From: Methanobacteriota archaeon
GTDB taxonomy: Archaea > Halobacteriota > Methanomicrobia > Methanomicrobiales > Methanoculleaceae
Reading direction: 5' to 3'
Assembly: GCA_023457135.1 (NCBI GenBank)
Contig: JAEWMO010000178.1
Span: forward strand, 1-27,002
DNA: 27,002 nucleotides
The notes under the pieces are model-generated. The model was not told the DNA's origin. It saw nothing but the letters and a program-made list of their open reading frames with translations, and ran no database searches. Shown piece by piece: positions 14,401 to 20,807 of the stretch (the stretch's first letter is position 1; each line of letters opens with the position of its first letter). The position numbers and the translations under genes are program-made.

Positions 14401-15681
14401 TCATCCCTCCAGGGTGCTGACGACCGCGCCGGTCGCGTCGGCGAGCGTGGCGGTATCGCCGTCGTTGTTCCAGACCGGCGTCTCCCGGCCCCAGTAGAGG
14501 TCGGTCGCGGTATCGTCGCCGGGGCCGGTATGGACGGTGACGTCGGCGCCCGGATCAAGGACGAAGGCGGGGAAGGTGTAGGTGTTCCGCGCCCCTTCGT
14601 CACTGATCGTCCAGTCCGTGAGGTCGACCGGATCTGACGCGCTGTTCGTGACGGTGACCCATTCCTCCTGGAGGTCAAGCGCCGTGACGGAGACGCCGGT
14701 TGCGGCCGCCGTCGGTGCCGGGGTCGCGGTCGACGTCGCTGCCGGCGTCGGCGTCCGGGTCGCAGTCGGGGTCGCCGCCGCGGGCGTCAGGGTGGCCGCC
14801 GGGGCACCGCCGGCCGTAACGGAGAGCGTCCGCCCGTCGGTGGCGACGACGACCGTCCCGTCAAGGTCGGTCCGGTAGATCCTCGACCCCGTCGCCTCGA
14901 TGCGCCCGACCGTCTCCTCGTGCGGGTGACCGTAGTCGTTCCCCTCGCCGACATGGATCACGCTGATCGCGGGGCTGACCGCGGAGAGGAAATCGGCCGA
15001 TGAGCCGGCACGGCTCGCGTGGTGGCCGACCTTCAGGACGTCGGCGTCGAGGTCGAGCCCGGCCTCCATCATGCTCTCCTCCGCGGGCTTCTCGGCGTCG
15101 CCCACGAAGAGATACGAGATTTCGCCGTAGGTGACCTTCAGGACGACCGAGTCCTGGTTGACGTCGCCGATCGGCTGCGCGGCCGGGTTCAGGATCAGGA
15201 TCTCGAGGTCGGGGTCGAGCGCGATCGTCTGCCCGCGTTCGGCGGCCGTATACGGTATCCCCTTCTCCTCGACCTGGGCGAGCAGGTTCTCGTAGGTCGC
15301 GGTGGGGTGGGCCTGTGCGGCATCGACGAACTCGCCGACCGGGAAGGCCGAGATGACGTCGCGAAGCCCGCCGATATGGTCGGAGTGCGCGTGGGTCGCC
15401 ACCACCACATCCAGCCGGTCAATCTTCCGGTCGTTGAGGTACGCGACGACACGCTCCCCCATCCCGCGTTCACCGGCATCGATGAGCATCGTTTTATCGC
15501 GGAACTCGATAAGGGTCGAGTCGCCCTGGCCGACGTCGATGAAGTGGACGACAAGGTCCCCGGACGCTCCCGGGACGATCTGGGGCTGATCTTCGGTGAC
15601 GGAGCAGCCGGCAGTGAGCAAACAGGCTATGATGCAGGCACAGAGTGCGATGCAGGACAGGTATCTGGATATGAACGACAT
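14401..15681 (-). CDS. Secreted ComEC-like metallo-beta-lactamase with lamin-tail domain (lipoprotein)
   Basis: This is a 426-residue surface hydrolase. Residues 1-26 form a lipoprotein signal with lipobox LTAGC (Cys26). The metallo-beta-lactamase domain spans about 42-290: VVHFIDVGQGDSTLIEF, the zinc motif HAHSDH (97-102), FVGDAE and LKVGHHAS. This pattern is that of the ComEC/Rec2 C-terminal hydrolase. A Thr/Pro/Ala-rich linker (about 298-328), probably glycosylated and wall-spanning, leads to a lamin-tail domain (about 333-426; VTVTNSASDPVDLTDWTISD, WNNDGDTATL). Such domains are often joined to extracellular nucleases and phosphoesterases, so nucleic acid or nucleotide processing outside the cell is a reasonable guess. 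GAGG precedes ATG 15681. The DUF3006 gene follows directly. Confidence 0.88.
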   Translation of the reverse strand: MSFISRYLSCIALCACIIACLLTAGCSVTEDQPQIVPGASGDLVVHFIDVGQGDSTLIEFRDKTMLIDAGERGMGERVVAYLNDRKIDRLDVVVATHAHSDHIGGLRDVISAFPVGEFVDAAQAHPTATYENLLAQVEEKGIPYTAAERGQTIALDPDLEILILNPAAQPIGDVNQDSVVLKVTYGEISYLFVGDAEKPAEESMMEAGLDLDADVLKVGHHASRAGSSADFLSAVSPAISVIHVGEGNDYGHPHEETVGRIEATGSRIYRTDLDGTVVVATDGRTLSVTAGGAPAATLTPAAATPTATRTPTPAATSTATPAPTAAATGVSVTALDLQEEWVTVTNSASDPVDLTDWTISDEGARNTYTFPAFVLDPGADVTVHTGPGDDTATDLYWGRETPVWNNDGDTATLADATGAVVSTLEG

Positions 15682-15708
15682 GCTGCCTCAAGAGGTATCG
15701 GACTCCCG

Positions 15709-15718
15709 GCTATAAGTG
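15709..15718 (-). promoter_or_regulatory. TATA box of the metallo-beta-lactamase/DUF3006 operon
   Basis: The minus strand reads CACTTATAGC, which predicts a start of transcription near 15688, a few nucleotides before ATG 15681. Confidence 0.45.
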
Positions 15719-15844
15719 CGCTCGGGTCGGAGATGACGCCGCCGGGGAAAAACGCCGGCGACCACGGAGCCGGCGACGACGCGGGAGTGCATGAATGGAA
15801 AGGATCATATGCACCGGGGCGGCATCACTTAATTGCTAAGAACA

Positions 15845-16669
15845 ATGACGGGCACTCTTGAGATCTACGATGAGTTCCACGACGACCTCCAGACGGTCTT
15901 CCGGTCGAGGCTCTTAACGCAGGTGCTGCTCGCGCTCGGGAGCGGGGCGAGATCGCTTTCAGTTCTCCGCGACGTCACAGGGAGTTCGTCGCAGGCACTC
16001 ATCCCGAAGCTCAGGCAACTTGAGGGCCTGCAGTATGTCGAGCAGGTGCGGGGCGACTACACGCTCACCCCCATCGGGAGGCTGATCGAACCGGAGATCG
16101 AGCGGTTGGTGACGCTGATGGGGGTGCTCGGCCGCCACCGGGAGTTCTGGGCCGACCACGACATCGAGAGCATACCCCGAAAGTTCCTGGACGAACTGCC
16201 GGACCTCTACAACGCGATGGTTATCCGGGACGTCGAAGAGGATATCTACGCAGTGCATGCGACATTTGCAGATATCATCAGGAAGGCCTCGTGGATCCAC
16301 GGCGTATCCTCGATCATGAGCCCGGTCCAGGCCGGCCTGATCGAACAGGTGGTCAGGAGGAACAACCCCGTCGAACTCGTCGTCCCCCCGGAACTCGCGG
16401 GAAAACTGCTCAAAGAGCCATACCGGAGTGTTCTCGAGTCGCTAAGCGGGTATACCGGCTTTGGCATATACATCTCGGCCTCGCCGTTCCGCATGGGCAT
16501 GGCGGTAACCGACACCGCCCTCTCGCTCGGCCTGTACCGGCGCGACACAGGGACCTATGACACCGCGTCGGACCTCGTCAGCACCGACCCGGCCGCGGTC
16601 GCCTGGGGTGAGAGGGTCTTTGAGCACTACCGGGCGGACGCAGAACTCCTCCGGATACCCCCGGAATAA
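15845..16669 (+). CDS. FilR1/DUF1724-type winged-helix transcriptional regulator
   Basis: This is a 274-residue cytosolic regulator. The N-terminal winged helix (about 18-75) contains VLRDVTGSSSQALIPKLRQLE as recognition region and YVEQVRGDYTLTPIGR as wing. The C-terminal half (about 120-270) fits the methanogen FilR1 / DUF1724 domain: HATFADIIRKASWIHGVSSIMSP, VELVVPPELAGKLLKEPY and GFGIYISASPFRMGMAVTD. This domain is thought to sense small molecules or fatty-acid-like signals (FilR1 of Methanothrix responds to acyl-homoserine-lactone-type compounds). The start at ATG 15845 follows a weak TATA-like ATCATATGC near 15808, giving a short leader; a TTG at 15833 is possible but unlikely. The gene diverges from the lamin-tail lipoprotein gene. 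A perfect palindrome lies 28 bp after its stop. Confidence 0.88.
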   Translation: MTGTLEIYDEFHDDLQTVFRSRLLTQVLLALGSGARSLSVLRDVTGSSSQALIPKLRQLEGLQYVEQVRGDYTLTPIGRLIEPEIERLVTLMGVLGRHREFWADHDIESIPRKFLDELPDLYNAMVIRDVEEDIYAVHATFADIIRKASWIHGVSSIMSPVQAGLIEQVVRRNNPVELVVPPELAGKLLKEPYRSVLESLSGYTGFGIYISASPFRMGMAVTDTALSLGLYRRDTGTYDTASDLVSTDPAAVAWGERVFEHYRADAELLRIPPE

Positions 16670-16696
16670 TCTCTCCTCCGATCCGATGCTGCCGGG

Positions 16697-16715
16697 ATTC
16701 ATCGGTTCGATGAAT
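16697..16715. repeat. Perfect 19-bp palindrome (8-3-8), candidate operator
   Basis: ATTCATCG-GTT-CGATGAAT is a perfect dyad ending about 10 bp upstream of the TATA-like box of the small cysteine-rich gene. Size and position fit a binding site for a dimeric winged-helix regulator; the FilR1-type protein encoded just upstream is the obvious candidate. Confidence 0.6.
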
Positions 16716-16724
16716 ATTCACGTA

Positions 16725-16735
16725 CGCAATTAATG
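16725..16735 (+). promoter_or_regulatory. TATA box of the small cysteine-rich gene
   Basis: CGCAATTAATG puts transcription start near 16756, about 13 nt before the ATG at 16769. This argues against the upstream in-frame ATG at 16733. Confidence 0.5.
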
Positions 16736-16768
16736 TCTATCCTGGAGAGCAGATCCCTAGATAGGGCC

Positions 16769-17008
16769 ATGAGTCTACAGAAGAGTATCGACCTGCCGCG
16801 GGAGAAAAAGACGGATCTCCTCGAGCCCCTGACACCGAACGGGGGCGACAGCCCCGTGGCGGTGATGCAGCGGGACGGGGCGAAGCCGGAGCGGTGGGGA
16901 TGCCCGTCGTGCAGGTACTACGACTCCGAATGCACCTACTGCACCTACATCCATACACCCATAGCAATCCTCTTCGCCTGCCCGCAGACCCTTGATAACC
17001 GGAGTTAG
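16769..17008 (+). CDS. Small cysteine-rich, zinc-ribbon-like protein of unknown function
   Basis: This 79-residue protein has a charged N-terminal half and a C-terminal cysteine cluster: C45xxC48, C55xxC58 and C71 (WGCPSCRYYDSECTYC...). The spacing suggests a small zinc- or iron-sulfur-binding fold, with a hydrophobic run TPIAILFACP before the last cysteine. No family is recognised. AGGG lies directly before ATG 16769, and its own TATA box and upstream palindrome argue that it is a real, regulated gene. It ends 16 bp from the convergent membrane-protein gene. Confidence 0.65.
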   Translation: MSLQKSIDLPREKKTDLLEPLTPNGGDSPVAVMQRDGAKPERWGCPSCRYYDSECTYCTYIHTPIAILFACPQTLDNRS

Positions 17009-17024
17009 GCTTCGGTTCCCGTTT

Positions 17025-17528
17025 TCAGGCCGCACGACCCGCGGCCCTTCGCCGCAGCAGGACGAGCCCCGCGTGCATCAGCACGACCGCGACCGGGAAG
17101 ACGAGGTCGTAGACGAGGACCATCCCGGCGTTGTTCGGCGCAAGGTTGCCTCTGGCGACGATCTCGTAGACATGCCCGATTCCGGCGCCTATATAAAAGA
17201 CGCTCCCGGCGACGACCGTCGCAAGCCAGAACGAGTCGCGGAACCGGAACGCAAGCAGCCCCAGCGAGGCGACGGCGAGGTTTGCGACCGCCACCTCCTG
17301 CTGGAAGGGGTTGCCTGCCGGCCAGCCGATGGAGGCGGCGATGGCATCCGCGGCGAGGGTATGGCCGAGGAACCCGGCGACCCCGGCGACGCCGAACCCG
17401 ATGACGAGCGACCAGAGGAGAAGGATCTCGAGCACCCGGCTACGGGAGAGCGCCTTTCGCTCGCGGAACAGGTGCATGGCGGCTGCGAGGATGACAAGGA
17501 TGAGGAGAATAGACCAGATCGAGGACAT
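17025..17528 (-). CDS. Small integral membrane protein, DUF6790-like
   Basis: The 167-residue protein has about five membrane helices: 5-20, 33-56, 80-96, 103-120 and 138-158. The conserved-looking loop SIGWPAGNPFQQEVAVANL and the GHVYEI segment match a widespread uncharacterised membrane family that I recall as DUF6790. The C-terminus is arginine-rich and cytosolic. ATG 17528 follows a TATA box (17552-17562) that predicts a nearly leaderless message. The function is unknown. It is divergent from the TIM-barrel gene. Confidence 0.8.
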   Translation of the reverse strand: MSSIWSILLILVILAAAMHLFRERKALSRSRVLEILLLWSLVIGFGVAGVAGFLGHTLAADAIAASIGWPAGNPFQQEVAVANLAVASLGLLAFRFRDSFWLATVVAGSVFYIGAGIGHVYEIVARGNLAPNNAGMVLVYDLVFPVAVVLMHAGLVLLRRRAAGRAA

Positions 17529-17551
17529 ATTCGAATTTCATACTCCAGGAG

Positions 17552-17562
17552 AATAAATTTTT
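17552..17562 (-). promoter_or_regulatory. TATA box of the DUF6790-like gene
   Basis: The minus strand reads AAAATTTATTC, about 25 bp upstream of ATG 17528. Confidence 0.55.
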
Positions 17563-17611
17563 CGATTCAGAGCGCAGCGAGAGCTCCAAAATCAAATCCC
17601 TGCCCTGAAAG

Positions 17612-17671
17612 GCCATGCCCGGGAAGAGGTGCCGCCCCGCCCCAATCTTTTTGTACCACCCCGGGCATGGC
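17612..17671. repeat. 12-bp inverted repeat flanking the TIM-barrel gene promoter
   Basis: GCCATGCCCGGG (17612-17623) and its exact reverse complement CCCGGGCATGGC (17660-17671) are separated by 36 bp that contain the TATA-like box. The core GCCATGCC occurs a third time at 17686-17693, just inside the coding region. The arrangement looks like paired operators around a promoter. Confidence 0.65.
17646..17655 (+). promoter_or_regulatory. TATA-like box of the TIM-barrel gene
   Basis: TCTTTTTGTA, the only AT-rich stretch in this short region, lies about 28 bp upstream of ATG 17680, consistent with a leaderless transcript. Confidence 0.4.
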
Positions 17672-17679
17672 GTAGACAG

Positions 17680-18585
17680 ATGAACGCCATGCCAGGTGCA
17701 GACTACATCTACCCCAACGTCACCGAGATAGCCCGGCGGGGCGGCCTCCTCGAACGCTGGGGCCTCGCAGAACCGCTCGGGTGCACGTACGTCGAGGTCC
17801 CTGCCGACTTCATCAAGAACCGGACGGAGGTAGAGCGGACCGGGCAGGAGATCGGCTCCATGCTCAGCCGGTCGTCCGTCGAGCATCTCTACGAGCAGGA
17901 CACGGATCTCCCCGGCACCCTCGCATACGTCCTGCACACCGAGCCGGCCATCCCCCGCAGGGACCAGCACGGCCGTCAGGTGAAAGCGGAACTGCGGTGG
18001 CGCGACCGGGACTGGGTGACCGCCTTCGGGGACATGCTCCTTGAGATCGAGGACCACCTCGGCGTCCCCCCTGAGATCATCGAGATCCATCCCGGCGACC
18101 GGAAGAACACCCATGCCGACATCGTCGAGGCGATGCACACCCTGATCGCCGCCCACTGGAACGCCTTCGGCGTGGAGCCGCTGGTGCTGCTTGAGAACCA
18201 CAGCGAGCAGAACGTCTCGACGGGAGGGAGGATACGGGCGTTCTGGGAGACGCTCAAGCGCCTTCACCCTGAGATCGCCGGGCTTGCCGGGATAGCCCTC
18301 GACCCCTGGCACCTCCGCGCCGCTGCACGGGAGGAGTTCCCGGCATCGATCGGCGAGGTGCCGCCCGAGGCCCTGCGGGGCCTGCACATCCACAACAACC
18401 TCATGCCCCCGACGGCGGAGGATACGATACCCTGGCCGGAGGTCTTCTCGGCGGTCCGCAGTCTTCCGGGGAGGACCTGCATCAAACCCGTGGTCTACCA
18501 GAAGAGCAGGGTGGCGGAGGCGATCGGCTTCTGCGAGAAGATGCTCGCCGCACCGCAGGCGGTATATGCAGCCCCGCCGGCGTAA
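17680..18585 (+). CDS. TIM-barrel protein, sugar-isomerase/AP-endonuclease-like fold
   Basis: This is a 301-residue soluble protein. Its regularly spaced acidic and histidine motifs fit the xylose-isomerase-like TIM barrel: VEVPADF near 39, IIEIHPGDRKN near 131, VLLENHSEQ near 168, ALDPWHLRA near 207 and GLHIHNN near 237. Glu, His, Asp and His residues at these strand ends would bind one to three divalent metals. The family includes sugar epimerases and endonuclease IV; nothing here decides the substrate. Start ATG 17680 is preferred over upstream in-frame codons because the TATA-like box at 17646-17655 predicts a start nearby; ATG 17689 is an alternative. The thioredoxin/NHL gene follows after 43 bp on the same strand and may be co-transcribed. 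Confidence 0.7.
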   Translation: MNAMPGADYIYPNVTEIARRGGLLERWGLAEPLGCTYVEVPADFIKNRTEVERTGQEIGSMLSRSSVEHLYEQDTDLPGTLAYVLHTEPAIPRRDQHGRQVKAELRWRDRDWVTAFGDMLLEIEDHLGVPPEIIEIHPGDRKNTHADIVEAMHTLIAAHWNAFGVEPLVLLENHSEQNVSTGGRIRAFWETLKRLHPEIAGLAGIALDPWHLRAAAREEFPASIGEVPPEALRGLHIHNNLMPPTAEDTIPWPEVFSAVRSLPGRTCIKPVVYQKSRVAEAIGFCEKMLAAPQAVYAAPPA

Positions 18586-18628
18586 CGGGGGCCAAGGTTC
18601 ATAACCTCGAAGTTCCAGAGGAGGCCGC

Positions 18629-20083
18629 ATGCAACTGATGGCAGCCCCGGATCTCCCCGAGGGGCTTGAGTGGCTCAACACCGATCACCCTCTCGCCCTC
18701 CGCGACCTGGCGGGAAGGGTGGTGCTGCTCTCGTTTGGAACGTTCGTCTGCTCGAACTGCACGCGGCTCGTGCCGGAACTCCACCGCCTCAAGGAGGAGC
18801 ACCCGGAACTGGTGGTCATCGAGATCCACTCGCCGGCCCTCGAACCGGACCAGGTCACCGTGAACGTCCGGGAGGCGGTCCGCCGGGCCGGCATGGACCA
18901 TCCCGTCGCCATCGACCGGGAGCGGCAGGCCTGGCGGGCCTTCGGGGTGCGGGAATGGCCGACGTTCATCCTGATCGACCCGGCGGGGAACGTCGTCGGG
19001 AGGACGACGGGAGAAGGTCTCTACAGGAGACTCAGCCCGAAGATCGGCCGGATTGCGGAAGAGTTCGACCGGCGCGGCCTCCTCGTGAAGCAGCCGCTGC
19101 CGTCCGCGGCCGCGGCGCAGGCAGGAAGCCTCTACCATCCGGGAAAGGTCGCCGCCGATACCGCCGGGATGCGCCTCTTTGTCAGCGACTCCGGCCATCA
19201 CCGGATCGTCGTCGCCGATCCCGGCGGCCGGATCCTCGAGACGATCGGGTCCGGAATCCCGGGAGATGCCGACGGATCGTTTGCAGAGGCCGCGTTCTAC
19301 CGGCCGGAGGGGCTCGCCTTCGATGAAGCGGCCGGCATCCTCTACGTCGCGGACGCCGGGAACCACACCATCCGGCAGGTCTCCTGGGCCGACCGGAGCG
19401 TCGTGACGGTTGCCGGGACCGGGCTCCAGGCGCCCGCGGCAGGCGTCGCCGGACCGGGTCCCGATACGGCGCTGAACACGCCGCAGGACCTCGCCCTGAT
19501 GGGCGGCCACCTCTATATCGCGATGGCGGGGGCAAACCAGATCTGGCGGATGGATCTCGCCACCCACGAGGTGGAGCCCTACGCCGGTTCGGGCCGGGAG
19601 GCTCTCGTCGACGGCCCGCTCGCATCGGCCGCCTTCGCCGGGCCGTCCGGGATCGTCACCGACGGCGAGGCGCTCTTCGTGGCCGACCGCGAGGCGTCGG
19701 CCGTCCGGCGGATCAAGCGCGGGATGGTCGAGACCTTCATCGGGCACTCGCCGGACGACTTCGGCGACCTCGACACCATCGCCGGGATGGCCCGCATCCA
19801 CCACGCGGCGGGGGTAGCCTACCACCAGGGACTCCTCTATCTCGCCGACACGGAGAACCACAAGGTCAAGGAGTTCGACCCCGCAACGGGCTGGGTCCTC
19901 ACCCGGGTCGGGAACGGCAACCGCGGCTACCGGGACGGGCTTTCGGGGGACGCGAGGCTGAACGAGCCGCACGACCTCGTCCAGATGGGCGGGCTATGGT
20001 ATATCGCCGATACCGGCAACCACCTGGTCAGGGTCTACGACCCGGACCGTCACGCGGTCTCGACCCTGAACCTCTGGAGGTGA
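18629..20083 (+). CDS. Thioredoxin-like/NHL-repeat protein (NHLRC2-like)
   Basis: This is a 484-residue protein without signal peptide or membrane helix. Residues 20-155 form a thioredoxin/AhpC-TSA-like domain: VVLLSFGTFVCSNCTRLVPE with a CSNC active site (Cys41, Cys44), and WPTFILIDPAGNVVGR with the cis-Pro region. Residues from about 175 form a beta-propeller of NHL repeats, visible as FVSDSGHHRIVV, YVADAGNHTIRQV, YIAMAGANQIWRM, FVADREASAVRRI, YLADTENHKVKEF and YIADTGNHLVRVY. This two-domain order is that of animal NHLRC2 and its bacterial relatives. The enzymatic role is unproven; a thiol-disulfide function acting on partners bound by the propeller is inferred. AGGAGG (18618-18624) strongly supports ATG 18629. 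Confidence 0.92.
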   Translation: MQLMAAPDLPEGLEWLNTDHPLALRDLAGRVVLLSFGTFVCSNCTRLVPELHRLKEEHPELVVIEIHSPALEPDQVTVNVREAVRRAGMDHPVAIDRERQAWRAFGVREWPTFILIDPAGNVVGRTTGEGLYRRLSPKIGRIAEEFDRRGLLVKQPLPSAAAAQAGSLYHPGKVAADTAGMRLFVSDSGHHRIVVADPGGRILETIGSGIPGDADGSFAEAAFYRPEGLAFDEAAGILYVADAGNHTIRQVSWADRSVVTVAGTGLQAPAAGVAGPGPDTALNTPQDLALMGGHLYIAMAGANQIWRMDLATHEVEPYAGSGREALVDGPLASAAFAGPSGIVTDGEALFVADREASAVRRIKRGMVETFIGHSPDDFGDLDTIAGMARIHHAAGVAYHQGLLYLADTENHKVKEFDPATGWVLTRVGNGNRGYRDGLSGDARLNEPHDLVQMGGLWYIADTGNHLVRVYDPDRHAVSTLNLWR

Positions 20084-20095
20084 GGAGAAACCGAG

Positions 20096-20105
20096 ACTTT
20101 ATCTA
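20096..20105 (+). promoter_or_regulatory. TATA box of the fasciclin lipoprotein gene
   Basis: ACTTTATCTA lies about 37 bp before ATG 20137, predicting a short leader of about 10 nt. Confidence 0.5.
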
Positions 20106-20136
20106 GGCGCAGGGGGAGTATACGGTCCGGGGGACC

Positions 20137-20709
20137 ATGCAGGCAACGCGCACACTCATGATAACGGCTCTGGCTCTCGCAGCGGTTCTCGCCTGCGGCT
20201 GCACGAGCCCGGCGGAGGAACCGGCCGGAAACACGACGAACGAGACCCCGGCCGTCGAGAACCTCTCGATCGCGGAGGTGCTCGCCCGGGACGGCAACTT
20301 CTCGACATTCCTCCAGGCCTTTGAGGCCGCCGGACTGACCCGAACGGTCGACGGCCCGGGCCCGTATACCGTTTTTGCACCCACCGACGAGGCCTTCGAG
20401 CAGGTCCCGGATGCCATGATGGAGGGCCTCTTCAACGACCCGAGGGGTGCCCTCGCCGAGATCGCCCTCTACCATATGGTGCCGGGCAGGTACACGGTCT
20501 CCGATCTCGCCGCGAATACGACCGTCGCGACCGTGCAGGGCAGCCCGGCTTCGGTCGACGCCAGCGGCGGCGAGGTGGCGGTGGGCGGTGCGGCGGTGAT
20601 CAGGGCCGACATCCCGGCCGCAAACGGCGTCATTCACGTCATCGATGGGGTTATGGTCCCGCCGGACGTGACCCTGCCGCAGGAGCCGGCGGAGAACGCT
20701 ACCGGATGA
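20137..20709 (+). CDS. Fasciclin (FAS1) domain lipoprotein
   Basis: This is a 190-residue exported surface protein. An N-terminal hydrophobic signal (about 5-19) ends in LACGC, so Cys20 or Cys22 is the likely lipid anchor. A Thr/Asn/Pro-rich linker follows. One FAS1 domain occupies about 42-178, with the H1 motif YTVFAPTDEAFEQVP and the H2 motif NGVIHVIDGVMVPP. Several N-x-S/T sequons (NTTN, NETP, NLSI, NFST, NTTV, NATG) suggest S-layer-type N-glycosylation. FAS1 domains mediate adhesion or bind hydrophobic ligands. It has its own promoter and is followed by a T-run. The partial gene at the right edge encodes a related domain. Confidence 0.92.
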   Translation: MQATRTLMITALALAAVLACGCTSPAEEPAGNTTNETPAVENLSIAEVLARDGNFSTFLQAFEAAGLTRTVDGPGPYTVFAPTDEAFEQVPDAMMEGLFNDPRGALAEIALYHMVPGRYTVSDLAANTTVATVQGSPASVDASGGEVAVGGAAVIRADIPAANGVIHVIDGVMVPPDVTLPQEPAENATG

Positions 20710-20725
20710 GGGGCGGCACCCTCCA

Positions 20726-20734
20726 CGTTTTTCT
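20726..20734 (+). terminator. T5 run after the fasciclin gene
   Basis: CGTTTTTCT lies about 18 nt after the stop codon and before the start of the nuclease-helicase gene, a plausible archaeal terminator. Confidence 0.4.
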
Positions 20735-20807
20735 GCCGGATACCGAAAGGCAAGGGTTTTCTTGCGATCCCGCACACCATGAGTTACAAACCCGATGGTA
20801 TTCTCCC

